Counted from the stretch's first letter, positions 19,283 to 31,693 are shown. The stretch is 50,693 nucleotides of DNA from Caldilineaceae bacterium (GCA_020845455.1 JADLFO010000094.1:1-50693), one strand, 5' to 3'. A program made the numbers and translations. The notes: generated from the sequence alone by a model not told the origin.

Positions 19283-19535
19283 AGAAATACCGCACTATTT
19301 GGGTATGAAGTAACCATTCCGCATTCGCTGACAGCACCGGTCTAAGTGTAGCGCCTTTTATGCAGCCTGAGAAATCTGCTTGAGAGCAAACAGAAAAGAT
19401 GTTCCAATGCTTGCGGCATCTTACCCTCAACCCTCCGCCTACCCTGTACACCCATGCCATACGACAGCGGACGCCACAGGTCAAGGCGACGGTCACACGC
19501 CATGCGCCCGTGTGACCGTCGCCGGGGGAATCACT
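19283..19535. other. Intergenic spacer, no gene seen apart from a hairpin
   Basis: The left half keeps the A/T-rich character of the restriction-modification island; the right half is GC-rich. The change of composition near 19420-19440 may mark the island border. No flanking direct repeat was identified. Confidence 0.5.
19485..19523 (-). terminator. Hairpin downstream of the GH116 gene
   Basis: GGCGACGGTCACACG (19485-19499), a 9-base loop and CGTGTGACCGTCGCC (19509-19523) form a perfect 15-bp stem 12 bases after the GH116 stop codon. No T-run follows, so termination may need Rho or the hairpin may only stabilise the 3' end. Confidence 0.5.
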
Positions 19536-22139
19536 CTAGCCCAGGGTGACGGTCAGGGTTTGGCCGGCGGCGAGCGCGGCGGGTTCCGCCAAGCGGATGC
19601 CGTCCGCCGTGCGCGTATAGGCCAGCGCCGCGCCGTCCAGGCTGACGCCGGTCACGCCGCGGCCGCCCAAGAAGGGCAGCGCCAGTTCCTGAAAGTTTAG
19701 CCCACCGTAGAGCAGCCGCACCTCCGCCGCGCCGGGGGTCAGGGCAAACTCGCCCCAGCCGGGGTCCAGCGACCAGAAACAACGGAACTGCCCATCGGCG
19801 GCACGCAGCGGGTTGAAACCGATGCGCCCCCGCGTCAAGTCAAACTCAAAGCCGCTAAAGGCGTTGAGCAGCGCATAGGAGGCCATCGAACGCGCATAGT
19901 TGCTGCCGCATTCAAACTCGTTCCACGGGTTGCGCCGTTCGCCGTCATAGCGCCGCCGCACCGCCTCGACGCATTCCATGCCTTCGTCCACCAGCCCATT
20001 CATAATCATGTGGATGGCGGCGGAATACTCAAACCCGTTCATCGTCTCCTGCGAATAGGGCGCGGGGATGACCGGCTTTTGGCTGCCTTCGGGCCAGGCG
20101 CAGATCACCAGCCCGCCCTCGTCGTTGAGACAATAGATGCGGTCGGGGTTGTAGACCTGGCGCATGACCGGGATGTAGTTGTATTTGTAGATGGCGGCGT
20201 TGGCCTGGCGCGCCTGCGCCGGGTCGAAAATTTCACCCAGCCCGTAGAGGCTGGCGTGCCACTGGCCCAGGATCTGGTCGATGCTGCTGCCCTCGGCGAT
20301 CTGGTATTTGATCTCGCCATGCTCCGCCGTCCAGTAGGCTTGCAGCGCTGAACCGCCTTGGATCACCAAGTCATTGTCAAAAGCCTCGATGACGCTGCGG
20401 TCGTTGAGGTCGATCTGCTGGAAGTAATAGTCGCCGTTGAAGAGATGCTCGTCGACCCACGCCTTGCCGCGGGCAAAGATGGCGCGGTATTCTGCGGCGC
20501 TGTCCGTCTCGCCCAACGCCTCGGCCATCTCGGCGGCAGCCTTGAGCGCGGCCAAATACATGCCGCTCAGCCAGGAATTGGGGCCAAAAAGCTCCATATC
20601 CAGCGTGTGATGCTGGCGGCCCCAGAGCACGCCGGTTTTGCCCGGGTCCCAGCGGTCGATGTTGCGCGGGCTCCAGGCGAACTCCAGCGACTTTTGGACC
20701 GCGGGCCACAGCCCACGCAGCCACGCCGTATCGCCGCAGACCTTCCAATCGCGATAGGTCTTGAGCACCCCGCCAAACTGCCCATCGCAGCAGGGGCGGA
20801 ATTCCCAGAAGCTGGAACCGATCGGCAGTTGCAGCCGGAAAGGCATCCCCCCGTCGGGGCGCAGGTTATAGGCATAGTCGGCGTCGCGCATCGTGCGTTC
20901 CAACTTGGGGAAGAGGAAGGGCAGCGCCTGGGCATAGTTCCAGACATGCGTACAGCTTCCCTCGCAGCAGCCGGCGGCGGCGTGACAGCCCTCCCAGCCG
21001 TAGAAGGTGCCGTCCTCCAGCCGCAGCACGGTGGGCGACTTGAGGATCGAGATATTGGCCGAGATCGCATCCAAGGCTGCGGGCGGTAGGTCGGAAGCAA
21101 AGAGCGCATCATGATAGCGCTGGGTCTCGTCTGCCAGCCGGCCCCACTCGGTCATCGCATATTGGGCGCTGGCCTGCGAATCGGGCCAGACCGTCGCATA
21201 GTAATTGCGCCAACTGTTCGGTTCCTGGGGGTGCTGTTTCCAATAGTTCTCACAGTTGGGGAAGTTCCATGCTATCACGAAACGCACACGGCGCGTCTCG
21301 CCCGGCGCAACGGGGACATGGACGGCCAGCAATCCTTCGTTGGCGTTGCCCGCCTGCTTTTCGGGGTAAACGCGGTTTTTGAAGGGGCCGGGCGTCATCA
21401 GGTCGTGCCAGTAGACCTCCAGGTTGTCGAACCAAGCCCCGCGGAACCAATACTGCTGCCAACTGACCGTCACATCGTCTGCCTGCCCGGCGTCGGTCGC
21501 CAGCGTCAGGTCGCCATAGCCGATCGCCTCTGGGTCCACGCCGTCGCTGCGTAGATGGAGCGCATGGCCCCAGGCGTGCTGCTCCACGGTGTTGAGGTTG
21601 TTGGCGGGCAGCGGGTTGGCGAGCACGCCCGCCAGGGTATAGGTCAGCGGCGCATCGGTTGGATTGGTGATGCTGAACTCAAAAAAGGCGGCAGGGGTGC
21701 TGGAATCTTTATCGTTGGTGGGGATCAGCGGGTTGAAGGCGCGCAGCACGACCCGGCCCGGAAAGTCGTCGTCGTGGAAGGTCAATTCGGCCAGCGGATA
21801 TTCGCCGCGGAAATCCGCACTGACAAAGTGGGGCAGACCGGTCAGGTATTCGCGGCGCGGCCCCCAGCCAAAGCCGCGGTACATCCCGCCCGTAAACTCC
21901 CCCTGATAAGGCGGGGTGAGGTCGCCGTGGCAGATGCGCGCCGCGACCACGCGCTCGCCATCCTCGGCGCGCACGGCAAAATGCGAAAAGCCGTTGACGC
22001 TGCCCTTGTTGGGCCGGTTAAAGATTTCCCAGTCGATCAGCCGGCCATTGCCGGCCAGCCCAATACAGCCGGAGCCGATGCCTCCCAGCGGAAAGCTGAT
22101 CTGGCTGGTCTTGGCCCCGCGATAGAGAAAGCGATCCAT
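19536..22139 (-). CDS. GH116 beta-glucosidase / glucosylceramidase (GBA2-like)
   Basis: An 867-residue enzyme of the non-lysosomal glucosylceramidase family. The N-terminal beta-sandwich begins [17 protein letters not shown] (16-32). The (alpha/alpha)6 catalytic domain starts near 350 and contains [18 protein letters not shown] with Glu393, the likely nucleophile. [14 protein letters not shown] holds Asp514, a plausible acid/base. Both roles are assigned by comparison with family motifs. No signal peptide was seen from the chosen start, so it appears cytoplasmic. The ATG at 22139 follows AAGGAGGAAAG directly, better than an upstream start lying in repeat sequence. The next gene upstream on the same strand encodes a ceramidase-like protein, which hints at glucosylceramide or other glucolipid breakdown; activity on simple beta-glucosides is equally possible. 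Confidence 0.88.
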   Translation of the reverse strand: MDRFLYRGAKTSQISFPLGGIGSGCIGLAGNGRLIDWEIFNRPNKGSVNGFSHFAVRAEDGERVVAARICHGDLTPPYQGEFTGGMYRGFGWGPRREYLTGLPHFVSADFRGEYPLAELTFHDDDFPGRVVLRAFNPLIPTNDKDSSTPAAFFEFSITNPTDAPLTYTLAGVLANPLPANNLNTVEQHAWGHALHLRSDGVDPEAIGYGDLTLATDAGQADDVTVSWQQYWFRGAWFDNLEVYWHDLMTPGPFKNRVYPEKQAGNANEGLLAVHVPVAPGETRRVRFVIAWNFPNCENYWKQHPQEPNSWRNYYATVWPDSQASAQYAMTEWGRLADETQRYHDALFASDLPPAALDAISANISILKSPTVLRLEDGTFYGWEGCHAAAGCCEGSCTHVWNYAQALPFLFPKLERTMRDADYAYNLRPDGGMPFRLQLPIGSSFWEFRPCCDGQFGGVLKTYRDWKVCGDTAWLRGLWPAVQKSLEFAWSPRNIDRWDPGKTGVLWGRQHHTLDMELFGPNSWLSGMYLAALKAAAEMAEALGETDSAAEYRAIFARGKAWVDEHLFNGDYYFQQIDLNDRSVIEAFDNDLVIQGGSALQAYWTAEHGEIKYQIAEGSSIDQILGQWHASLYGLGEIFDPAQARQANAAIYKYNYIPVMRQVYNPDRIYCLNDEGGLVICAWPEGSQKPVIPAPYSQETMNGFEYSAAIHMIMNGLVDEGMECVEAVRRRYDGERRNPWNEFECGSNYARSMASYALLNAFSGFEFDLTRGRIGFNPLRAADGQFRCFWSLDPGWGEFALTPGAAEVRLLYGGLNFQELALPFLGGRGVTGVSLDGAALAYTRTADGIRLAEPAALAAGQTLTVTLG

Positions 22140-22155
22140 CTTTCCTCCTTGGAGA

Positions 22156-22295
22156 GAGTGGGCAGTAGGGGGTAGGGAATAGGGTGCAGAAGCAGAGACA
22201 GACAAGGATGAGCGTCCATGCGCGCTCTCCTTCTGAAACTGGCTACTGACGTACGGGCTACTTCTCTCTCTGCCCCCGCCGCCTACTGCCCACTC
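22156..22295. repeat. Inverted pair of GGCAGTAGG-type repeats between two glycolipid genes
   Basis: GAGTGGGCAGTAGG (22156-22169) and its exact complement CCTACTGCCCACTC (22282-22295) bracket about 110 bases of non-coding DNA. Both are followed outward or inward by GTAGGGA-type runs. Related copies lie at 10404-10448 and 28278-28318. Confidence 0.7.
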
Positions 22296-22321
22296 CCTAC
22301 TCCGTTCTTCTTTGCCGTGAA

Positions 22322-23599
22322 TTATTGCTTGCTTTGAACCAGGCGCGCGGCGTTGGCGACGATCATCTCGCCCGCCTCCGGCGCGAGCACGGCAGGATAG
22401 CCATAATACTTGTAAGCGTCGTCGATCTCGTAGCCGCCCTGGGGATAGGCGCGGCGCGCCGGGATATAGCCAATGCTGTCGTTGGCAAACCCCACCACCA
22501 TCACCGGCGCGGGGGCAGCGGCCTTGATCTGCAGCCCCAGCTCGACAAAGAGTTCGCCCGGCACGCCGACGATGGTCAGTTCGCCCACATGCAGCGTGAG
22601 GATCTCGGCGGGCACGGTTGCCTGCAACGTGCGCTCTCGGTACATATCCAAGATGCGCTCACTCCAGCCGACCATGGCGCGCGCGATGCGCGCCTGCAGC
22701 GGGTCGTGCCGGCCTTCGGCCCCCAGCGCCTGTTGTTGATAGCCTGCACGCAGATCCAAGATCTGATCTCGGCTGGGCAGATCGGCCAGGGGCAGCGCCA
22801 GAATCTCGCCTTCGGTGTCGAGCCGTGCGCCGGCCAGCGGCGTACAGCCGGGCAGCACACGCAGCGTTTCGTCGGCCACCGCCTGCCCGATCTGAGTGAG
22901 CACGGCATCGCCGCGCGCCACCGGCCCCACGTCGCCGATAGCGCCGGTCAGAAAGAGACAGACGGCCCCGGTCGCAGCTTCGACTTGGGCGCAGACATAG
23001 CCCGGATAGTCGGCGGAGACCCGCGTGTTGTCGGCGGACAGAGCAGTGGGGTGGCAGGCATAGTTGACGACGACGGCCAAGGGCGTGCCATCGACCCTAT
23101 CCACGCGCAGTACTTCGACCGCAGGGTCCATCACATCGCCGGGCGTGCGCCGGTTGTGGACGCCGGTGACGGACGAGCCTTCACCCACGGCCAAGGTCGC
23201 CGGCTGCAGCGCGCTCTGCGCCTGGCGCACCAGCGCGACGATGCGCGTTTGCAGGTCTTCGACATAGGCAGGGTCAGGGTCGCCGCAGCCCTGCAAGAAG
23301 AAGGTCGCCGGGCCGGCATGGGTGTGGGTGGTGGCGAGCATCACCTGGAGGCCGGGGAGGCCGGTCGCCAACGTGATGCGTCTGCGTGTATCGTCGACAA
23401 ACTCACGGTCAACGCTGAGCAGGTCACAACTGACCAGAGCAATCTGGCGCCGGCCGTCGTCCAGCACCAAGGAGCGCGCGTAGAGCGGGTCGCGCACGCC
23501 GGTCGCCGGGTTTTGGCGGGCAATATAGCCGGTGAGGTCTAAACCTGGAGGGGGTGTGATCGTGCCCTGCGCCACACCGGCGCGCAAATTCGGTGGCAT
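22322..23599 (-). CDS. Neutral/alkaline ceramidase-like protein
   Basis: A 425-residue protein related to neutral/alkaline non-lysosomal ceramidases, which hydrolyse the amide of ceramide. The opening [21 protein letters not shown] is the typical start of this domain. [12 protein letters not shown] (zinc-binding histidines) and [11 protein letters not shown] are family motifs, and SADYPGY and [11 protein letters not shown] are also conserved. It is shorter than secreted ceramidases and lacks a signal peptide and the C-terminal Ig-like domain, so a different amide or ester substrate is possible. ATG 23599 is chosen over 23605 because AAGG then stands 6 bases upstream. The GH116 gene lies 182 bases downstream on the same strand. 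Confidence 0.82.
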   Translation of the reverse strand: MPPNLRAGVAQGTITPPPGLDLTGYIARQNPATGVRDPLYARSLVLDDGRRQIALVSCDLLSVDREFVDDTRRRITLATGLPGLQVMLATTHTHAGPATFFLQGCGDPDPAYVEDLQTRIVALVRQAQSALQPATLAVGEGSSVTGVHNRRTPGDVMDPAVEVLRVDRVDGTPLAVVVNYACHPTALSADNTRVSADYPGYVCAQVEAATGAVCLFLTGAIGDVGPVARGDAVLTQIGQAVADETLRVLPGCTPLAGARLDTEGEILALPLADLPSRDQILDLRAGYQQQALGAEGRHDPLQARIARAMVGWSERILDMYRERTLQATVPAEILTLHVGELTIVGVPGELFVELGLQIKAAAPAPVMVVGFANDSIGYIPARRAYPQGGYEIDDAYKYYGYPAVLAPEAGEMIVANAARLVQSKQ

Positions 23600-23683
23600 G
23601 AGCATCCTTCTAGGGTGGTGGATAGGGATCGCCTAGAAGAATTGTAGTGGCGCGCCGGTGAAACGGCAAGTCGCGGCTTGGCG

Positions 23684-25174
23684 TCACCCTGGGTTGCGCC
23701 GCGGCGCGCGCCGGCGCGCCAGCCCCACGATGCGGACGCTGCCGATGAGCACGCCGAGCGCCGCGCTCAGGCCAAGCCACAGCATCAAGCCCAGCATCGC
23801 CCGAAACAAGGTGATATAGCCAAAGGCGCGCCCCGACGTACGCACGACCAGGGCCGGCATCCCGATCACCAGCGCTGCCGGGACAAATGCCCAGAGGATT
23901 CCCGGCATAAGTCGCCAGAGAGGCCGGGCGGCAGATCGCTCAATCCAGCGCGGCAGCCGCAGAAGCGCCCGAATTTGCAGCGCCACACTCAAGAGCGTGA
24001 GCAGCGCCAAGACGACCCCGACCATCCACACGCTGACCGGGCCGGTCTTCGGCTGTCTGCCTGTCAGCAGGGCAACCAGCCCGTTTTTGATCGGCAGAAA
24101 GCCCAGCGCATCCTGTAGCTGACTTTGGATATTGTAGAGCAGGACTACGCCTTGCCCGCTCTGGGGCAGCAGCACCATCTCGGCGTAGAAGGTAGAGAGA
24201 ATGCCGTTGTGCTGGAGGGCAGGCGTGCCGTCGATGGGGGCCGCCACCCAACCCATGGCATAGTCGCTGTCCAACGTGGTGGGCGGCGTGTGCAGCAGGG
24301 CGGCACTTTCGGGCGTGAGCAGTTGCACCCCTTGAAAACGCCCCTGATTGTTGTGCATGATCAGATAGTGCGCCATGTCTTCCGCCGTCGAGACCACGCC
24401 GCCGCTGCCGCCCAAGATGCCGCGTTCTTCGGGGGAGGCGATGGGGAGCGCATAGGCCAGCAAATGGCCCTGGGCCATCTGTTCGGCGCGCGGCGCGACC
24501 TCCTCCGGCGTGATCACATTGAAGGTATGCGCCATCTGCAAGGGCGAAAAGATGTGCGTCTGTAGATACTCCGAGAACGGCTCCCCGCCGGCAACCTCCA
24601 CCACGCGCGCCAGGATGCCATAGTTGGCATCCATATAGTGAAACTCGGCGCCCGGCGCGGCGATGGGGCGGGCCGCGGCGAGGTTGGCGACTCGCTCCTC
24701 GAGGGTTGCTGCGGGCGGGCGGCGCATTTCGGGGTAGCCGGCATCGCCCAGGCCGCTAGTGTGGTTGAGCAACTGGCGCAGCGTGATCTGGGCGGCGACG
24801 GCGGGGTCGGCCAGCGTAAAGGTAGGCAGATAGCGCTGTACAGGGGCATCGAGGTCGAGCTTGCCCGCTTCGACCAACTGCAGGACCGCAGTTGCCGTAA
24901 AGGACTTGCTCAACGAGGCGATGTAAAACTGGGTTTGCGGTGTAACGGGTTGACCGGCACGCGCAGCGCCGTAGCCTTTGGACAGAAGCACCTGATCACC
25001 CTGGATGATCGCCAGCGCCATCCCTGGGATGCGTTGAGCGCGCATCTGCTCGGCGATAAAGCGGTCCACAGCGTCTATATCCAGAGCTGCTTGCGCTGCG
25101 CTGCGGCGGGCATGAAGCGCCGCCAACAGCAGCATCCCCAGCAGCAAGAAGGCGGTGCGAAGCCGGGCGTTCAT
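23684..25174 (-). CDS. Membrane-anchored serine hydrolase of the beta-lactamase/CubicO (class C PBP-like) family
   Basis: A 496-residue protein with an N-terminal signal segment (FLLLGMLLLAALHARRSAAQA), a penicillin-binding-protein-like domain at about 35-385 and four hydrophobic segments at the C-terminus (about 385-480). The catalytic SxxK is SLSK (87-90), and the third motif appears as HNG. The second motif position reads Y180-M-D182, with aspartate where YxN is usual. The catalytic part should face the outside, anchored by the C-terminal helices. AGGAGGG precedes the ATG. The gene is 84 bases upstream of the ceramidase gene on the same strand. The substrate may be a peptide, ester or lactam. 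Confidence 0.88.
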   Translation of the reverse strand: MNARLRTAFLLLGMLLLAALHARRSAAQAALDIDAVDRFIAEQMRAQRIPGMALAIIQGDQVLLSKGYGAARAGQPVTPQTQFYIASLSKSFTATAVLQLVEAGKLDLDAPVQRYLPTFTLADPAVAAQITLRQLLNHTSGLGDAGYPEMRRPPAATLEERVANLAAARPIAAPGAEFHYMDANYGILARVVEVAGGEPFSEYLQTHIFSPLQMAHTFNVITPEEVAPRAEQMAQGHLLAYALPIASPEERGILGGSGGVVSTAEDMAHYLIMHNNQGRFQGVQLLTPESAALLHTPPTTLDSDYAMGWVAAPIDGTPALQHNGILSTFYAEMVLLPQSGQGVVLLYNIQSQLQDALGFLPIKNGLVALLTGRQPKTGPVSVWMVGVVLALLTLLSVALQIRALLRLPRWIERSAARPLWRLMPGILWAFVPAALVIGMPALVVRTSGRAFGYITLFRAMLGLMLWLGLSAALGVLIGSVRIVGLARRRAPRRNPG

Positions 25175-25304
25175 CGGTACCCTCCTGACACCTACCGGGG
25201 CAGGCAGCCATCCGACAAACGCCTTTCAATGAGCCTCCCCTAGAGTGTTCGGTCCATTGTACCATGCCGCAGGATGCTTCTTATGTGTACCCGCCTACGG
25301 CTGG

Positions 25305-25571
25305 TCAGCGAATGATCTCCATCTGGACGACGCGCGCGGCGGCGTTGAGCTTTGCCAACAGCCCGCCCAAGTCTTCCAGCTTGCAGTGGCCCGGCGTCTC
25401 GTCGAGGCGCAGGATCTGCACCGTAGGGCCGCAGTAGGCCGTGGGGTGGACGCCGTGCTCCTGGAAGATGCGCTCGGCGCCGGGCACAGCTGCCAAGACC
25501 TCGGCCAGCGTCATGTTGCCGGTGATCGGGTCGGCGTTGGGGTCGGGCAGGGTTCGAGAGCTATTCCACAT
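25305..25571 (-). CDS. DUF1858-like small protein (divergent)
   Basis: An 88-residue protein with the pattern ITGNMTLAEVLAAVPGAERIFQEHG and a final LGGLLAKLNAA, matching the helical DUF1858 / 'hybrid cluster protein-associated redox disulfide' type. The CxxC of typical members is replaced by a spaced arrangement (C47 in AYCGP and a later C), so a classical vicinal disulfide is absent. GGAAAGG lies 8 bases before the ATG. It follows a canonical member by 21 bases, and both follow a Crp/Fnr regulator. A role in sensing or handling redox or nitrogen-oxide stress is inferred from that context. Confidence 0.7.
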   Translation of the reverse strand: MWNSSRTLPDPNADPITGNMTLAEVLAAVPGAERIFQEHGVHPTAYCGPTVQILRLDETPGHCKLEDLGGLLAKLNAAARVVQMEIIR

Positions 25572-25592
25572 GCATTACGCCTTTCCATCTAT

Positions 25593-25832
25593 TCATGCGC
25601 CGGGCCGGCCGAGTTCCGCACCCGATTCGACGCCAGGGTCGACTGCCGCACGCAGGTCGGCCAAGAGTTGCTCGCGATCCAGGCTATAGATGACCGCGAC
25701 CTCATCCACCGTTTCGAACGGGGCCATGACACAGCCGACGCAGGCTGTGCCATAGCGCATAAAGACGGCGATGGTCGCAGGCCAGCGGGCCAAAATTTCG
25801 GCAACAGTCAGATCGCCAGTTGGGACCGGCAT
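25593..25832 (-). CDS. DUF1858 / redox-disulfide domain protein
   Basis: A 79-residue protein. LTVAEILARWPATIAVFMRYGTACVGC contains the typical C31xxC34 pair, followed by FETVDEVAVIY and a helix LDREQLLADLRAAV. The start at 25832 follows AAAGGAG by 7 bases; a longer reading in this frame crosses the upstream hairpin and is rejected. The family often sits next to nitrosative-stress and hybrid-cluster genes under Crp/Fnr control, and here the Crp/Fnr gene is directly upstream. The C-terminal tail (GVESGAELGRPGA) is unconserved. Confidence 0.82.
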   Translation of the reverse strand: MPVPTGDLTVAEILARWPATIAVFMRYGTACVGCVMAPFETVDEVAVIYSLDREQLLADLRAAVDPGVESGAELGRPGA

Positions 25833-25875
25833 TGGGTCACTCCTTTGGCTGCGAGTATAGCCGCAAAGTCGGCAG

Positions 25876-25901
25876 CGTTCTTTGCGACAGCGCAAAGAAC
25901 G
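25876..25901. repeat. Perfect 11-bp hairpin made of GCAAAG-type repeat
   Basis: CGTTCTTTGCG (25876-25886), loop ACAG, CGCAAAGAACG (25891-25901) between the Crp/Fnr gene and the first DUF1858 gene. It may attenuate or process the transcript between the regulator and its downstream genes. The sequence belongs to the GCAAAG repeat family of this window. Confidence 0.7.
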
Positions 25902-25932
25902 GTCTCCCCGCCGCGTGTATCGTGAGATCGGG

Positions 25933-26673
25933 TCATCCCGTCTCCTTAGGCGGGGGAGGAGGAGGCAGGTCTTCGGCAAGGGCGACCAGTCGATGGGGCA
26001 CGCGGACCAGGATTCGCGTCCTGCCGCTTGCTACTATCCCCTCCTCCTCCCACCGGCTCAGGATGCGGCTGACCGTGTACAGCGTGGCGCCCGTCATCTG
26101 GGCCAGGTCCTGGCGCGAGAGAGCAAAGTCAATCAGGACGCCGCCCTCCACACGGCGGCCCGTCTGGCGCACCAAGCGCAGTAGAGCGCGGGCGACCCGC
26201 TGCTCGACCCGCTCGGTCGCTAGTTCGCGCAGCCGGTCTTGCAGGTCTTGCACGCGCCCGGCGAAATGGCGCACCAAGTTGAGGGCCAGCCGAGGCGAAC
26301 GTTCCAGCAGCGCCGACAGCGCGGGAGTATCCCAAGCCAGCGCGCTGCAATCGCCTACGGTCTCGGCTCCAGCCGGGTAGACGGCCTCTCCCAGCGCGGC
26401 GATCTCTCCGAAGATCTGGCCGGGCGAGACAAAGCGTATGACCACCTGATGACCTTCGGGCGTGATCTGCGTAAGACGCACATGGCCCTCGGTCAACAGA
26501 TAGAGCGCCGTGGCGGGGTCGCCCTGATGAAAGAAAAAGCCGCCACGCGCCTGCGTGCGCGTGCGCGCCTGCTCGACCAAGACAGCCAGGTCAGCGGCGG
26601 GCAAATTGTGGAAGAGCGCGGCCTGCTGCAACAGGCCCAGCTCAGAAGGAGGTTGTGCCGGCAACGCGATCAC
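25933..26673 (-). CDS. Crp/Fnr-family transcription regulator
   Basis: A 246-residue regulator with an N-terminal cyclic-nucleotide-binding-type barrel (about 15-130, including GGFFFHQGDPATALYLLTEG and FVSPGQIFGE) and a C-terminal winged helix (ALSRQDLAQMTGATLYTVSRILSRWEEEG). The cysteine set that carries the Fe-S cluster in FNR is absent; only one Cys is seen, in VGDCSAL. It could therefore respond to a small ligand or haem rather than to oxygen through a cluster. The only start available is a GTG directly after an in-frame stop (26673), which is weakly placed behind AGGA. It precedes two DUF1858 genes and is divergent from a ferredoxin gene 189 bases away. Confidence 0.88.
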   Translation of the reverse strand: MIALPAQPPSELGLLQQAALFHNLPAADLAVLVEQARTRTQARGGFFFHQGDPATALYLLTEGHVRLTQITPEGHQVVIRFVSPGQIFGEIAALGEAVYPAGAETVGDCSALAWDTPALSALLERSPRLALNLVRHFAGRVQDLQDRLRELATERVEQRVARALLRLVRQTGRRVEGGVLIDFALSRQDLAQMTGATLYTVSRILSRWEEEGIVASGRTRILVRVPHRLVALAEDLPPPPPPKETG

Positions 26674-26862
26674 TTCCTAAATGGCTATGGCGGATTGGAT
26701 CAAGCAGCATCCGGGCGTAGGGCTGCAGGGACGCAGATCATGCCCCCCATTCTACTCGAATCTACGCCCAATCGAGAATCGGTCCGCCGCCCAGCGGCGT
26801 CGACCCCGCGGCATGTTCGATGATTCATCAATGCCGTATGAACCAGTAAAGGAGTCATGCTT

Positions 26863-27156
26863 ATGACCCATGTGATCACCAGTTTGTGCATCCGCGACGG
26901 TGCGTGCGTCGAGGTTTGCCCGGTAGAATGTATCGTGCCGGGACCCAAAGACGGCGATTGGCCGATCTTCTACATCGACCCTGACACCTGCATCGACTGC
27001 GGTGCGTGTGTGCCCGAATGTCCGGTCGACGCCATCTTCCCCGAAGAAGATGTGCCCGACGACTTTGCCGGCGATACCGAGTTGAACGCTGCGTTCTTTA
27101 CCGATGGCCCCGGCTATTGGGCGTATAACTTGGAAGAGGAGAGAGTGCGCGAGTAA
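26863..27156 (+). CDS. Two-cluster (7Fe-type) ferredoxin
   Basis: A 97-residue electron carrier. The first cluster motif CIRDGACVEVCPVECI and second TCIDCGACVPECPVDAI follow the 3Fe-4S/4Fe-4S pattern of Thermus- and Azotobacter-type ferredoxins. IFPEEDVPDDFAG after the second motif is also typical. The ATG at 26863 is preferred to 26857 because AAAGGAG then lies 8 bases upstream rather than 2. A small inverted repeat GATGA-T-TCATC (26819-26829) sits just upstream and could be an operator. The gene is divergent from the Crp/Fnr regulator. Confidence 0.93.
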   Translation: MTHVITSLCIRDGACVEVCPVECIVPGPKDGDWPIFYIDPDTCIDCGACVPECPVDAIFPEEDVPDDFAGDTELNAAFFTDGPGYWAYNLEEERVRE

Positions 27157-27194
27157 CTGATACACCCTTCCACAAAGCCACATGTTAGGGACGA

Positions 27195-27226
27195 CCAGAG
27201 GCCGATCCATCCGGATCGGCCTCTGG
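27195..27226 (+). terminator. Strong hairpin after the ferredoxin gene
   Basis: CCAGAGGCCGATCC, loop ATCC, GGATCGGCCTCTGG: a perfect 14-bp stem 39 bases after the ferredoxin stop. The downstream sequence is only moderately T-rich (CGATTGGTTG). The rest of the spacer to 27438 shows no gene. Confidence 0.65.
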
Positions 27227-27438
27227 CGATTGGTTGTCCGATGCCCCCCGCCCGGCGGTTTTCGGCTGTCGCAAACCCGGCGGCGCAGGCGGCGAGAGCA
27301 GACCGGTGGACATTTTTGCGCGGCGCTTCACGATAGGGCAGAATGGGGACAAGCCGGCGCTCGGCGCAGGCAGCACTGATGACTATATCCCCAACCCTGT
27401 GGCACACTATCTAGCCCAATAGAACTGTGAGGAGTGGC

Positions 27439-28176
27439 ATGATTCAGACACCCGACATCCAGCGCCCATCGAAAGAGTTGATCGAGGGGCTGGCGCATAT
27501 CGGCAGCGCCACCGCCGCCGGCGACCTGAGCAAACTCGGCATCCGCGATGCGCACATCCGCGGCCCGCGGCCCTTCACCGCCGGCAAGTCGGTGTGCGGC
27601 CCGGCGTTGACGCTGCAGATGATGCCCAAGCGCGAGGATCAATACTCGGTGGGCGAATACAGCGACCCGGAAGTGCAGCTTCACCGCCATGTGCTCTATC
27701 ACACCCAGCCTGGAGACATTGTGGTTGTGGATGCGCGCAACGACCTGGGCAGCGGCGTCTTCGGCGACATGATGCTCACCTATTTCAAGGGCAAAGGCGG
27801 CGCGGGCGTCGTGATCAACGGCTGCATCCGCGACTATCCCAAGGCCCAGAGATTGGGCCTTGGGCTGTGGCTAGAGGGGACGACCCCCAACTTTCACACC
27901 CAGACTAACCTCTTCCCCTATGCGGTCAACGCGCCGATCGGCATCAACAACTGCTTGGTCATGCCCGGCGACATCATCATCGCCGACGACGACGGCGTGG
28001 TGGTCGTGCCGATTTCGCTGGCCGAGCAGCTCCTGGAGCGGGGCCGCGAGCACGCCGAGTGGGAAGACTTCTCGCGCGAGCGGTTGATGCAGGGCGGTGA
28101 ACTGCGCCGCTACTATCCGCTCTCAGAAGCCGCCCGCCCCGAATACGAGGAGTGGAAGAAGGCCCACGGACGGTAA
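27439..28176 (+). CDS. RraA-like / HMG-aldolase-family protein
   Basis: A 245-residue protein of the RraA-like fold (4-hydroxy-4-methyl-2-oxoglutarate aldolase, oxaloacetate decarboxylase and relatives). GSGVFGDMMLTYFKGKGGAGVVINGCIRD (residues 104-132) holds the conserved Arg131 and Asp132 that position the oxo-acid and metal; only part of this stretch is needed for recognition. IADDDGVVVVP is the other family motif. It is longer than the RNase-E-inhibitor type RraA, which favours an aldolase or decarboxylase. AGGAG precedes the ATG at 27439. No pathway partner lies nearby. Confidence 0.85.
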   Translation: MIQTPDIQRPSKELIEGLAHIGSATAAGDLSKLGIRDAHIRGPRPFTAGKSVCGPALTLQMMPKREDQYSVGEYSDPEVQLHRHVLYHTQPGDIVVVDARNDLGSGVFGDMMLTYFKGKGGAGVVINGCIRDYPKAQRLGLGLWLEGTTPNFHTQTNLFPYAVNAPIGINNCLVMPGDIIIADDDGVVVVPISLAEQLLERGREHAEWEDFSRERLMQGGELRRYYPLSEAARPEYEEWKKAHGR

Positions 28177-28203
28177 CAGCGGGCAGTAAGACCGGCACTT
28201 TTC

Positions 28204-28240
28204 CCCCCTTGCTCTCTGCACGTCGCCAGGAGCAAGGGGG
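28204..28240. terminator. Hairpin between convergent RraA-like and P-type ATPase genes
   Basis: CCCCCTTGCTC (28204-28214), 15-base loop, GAGCAAGGGGG (28230-28240). The stem is perfect over 11 bp. It probably serves as a transcription barrier for one or both convergent genes. Confidence 0.6.
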
Positions 28241-28251
28241 CCGGGTTCCTT

Positions 28252-28271
28252 GTGCGGTGGGAAAACCGCAC
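28252..28271. repeat. REP-like palindrome GTGCGGT-GGGAAA-ACCGCAC
   Basis: Seven-base arms around a GGGAAA centre, followed by CTACG, directly after the terminator-like hairpin. Same family as 4555-4574. Confidence 0.7.
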
Positions 28272-28283
28272 CTACGCTCCGCC

Positions 28284-31268
<2,985 letters not shown>

Positions 31269-31492
31269 AAGCTAGACTCCAAATTCAACGGCGGAAGACC
31301 CGCCCAGGCGCAGAACCGGTTACAGAAGCCGGTTCTGCGTCAATCTCTACATCGTCCATAGGATCGATAGTGCCAACCCTGGTAGATATACTTTATCACG
31401 CGGGCCGCCTTTGCTGCACACGTCATGCGAAACGCGCGGCAGGGGAAGCGGCGCGCGGGCCGGAGGGCGTACGCTGCGGGGAGCCTCTACCG

Positions 31493-31693
31493 CTCACCGG
31501 CCAACTGGAGATCGCGGCGCGCAAGCCCTTTGTGGCGGGGATGCAGGTTTGGAACTTTGCCGACTTTGCCGCTGTGCAGGGGGTGATGCGCGTCGGCGGG
31601 CTGAACATGAAGGGGGTCTTTACACGGGCGCGCACGCCCAAGATGGCGGCGCAGGTCCTGCGCGAATTCTGGGCCAAGGACGTATGGCGTTGA
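31493..31693 (+). pseudogene. Beta-glucuronidase (GH2) C-terminal remnant
   Basis: About 66 residues up to a [36 protein letters not shown] and AAQVLREFW closely follow the C-terminus of GusA-type beta-glucuronidases (VWNFADF..QGILRVGG..KGIFTR.R.PK). The catalytic residues, which lie upstream in the full enzyme, are missing. The preceding sequence (31370-31490) reads open but shows no family similarity. A deletion joined this tail to unrelated DNA. Confidence 0.8.

Noticed and set aside
31370-31492. Start of the beta-glucuronidase-like frame at 31370 as a real small gene
   Set aside because: Only the part after about 31493 resembles GusA; the leading 40 residues are R/A/G-rich and have no ribosome-binding site.
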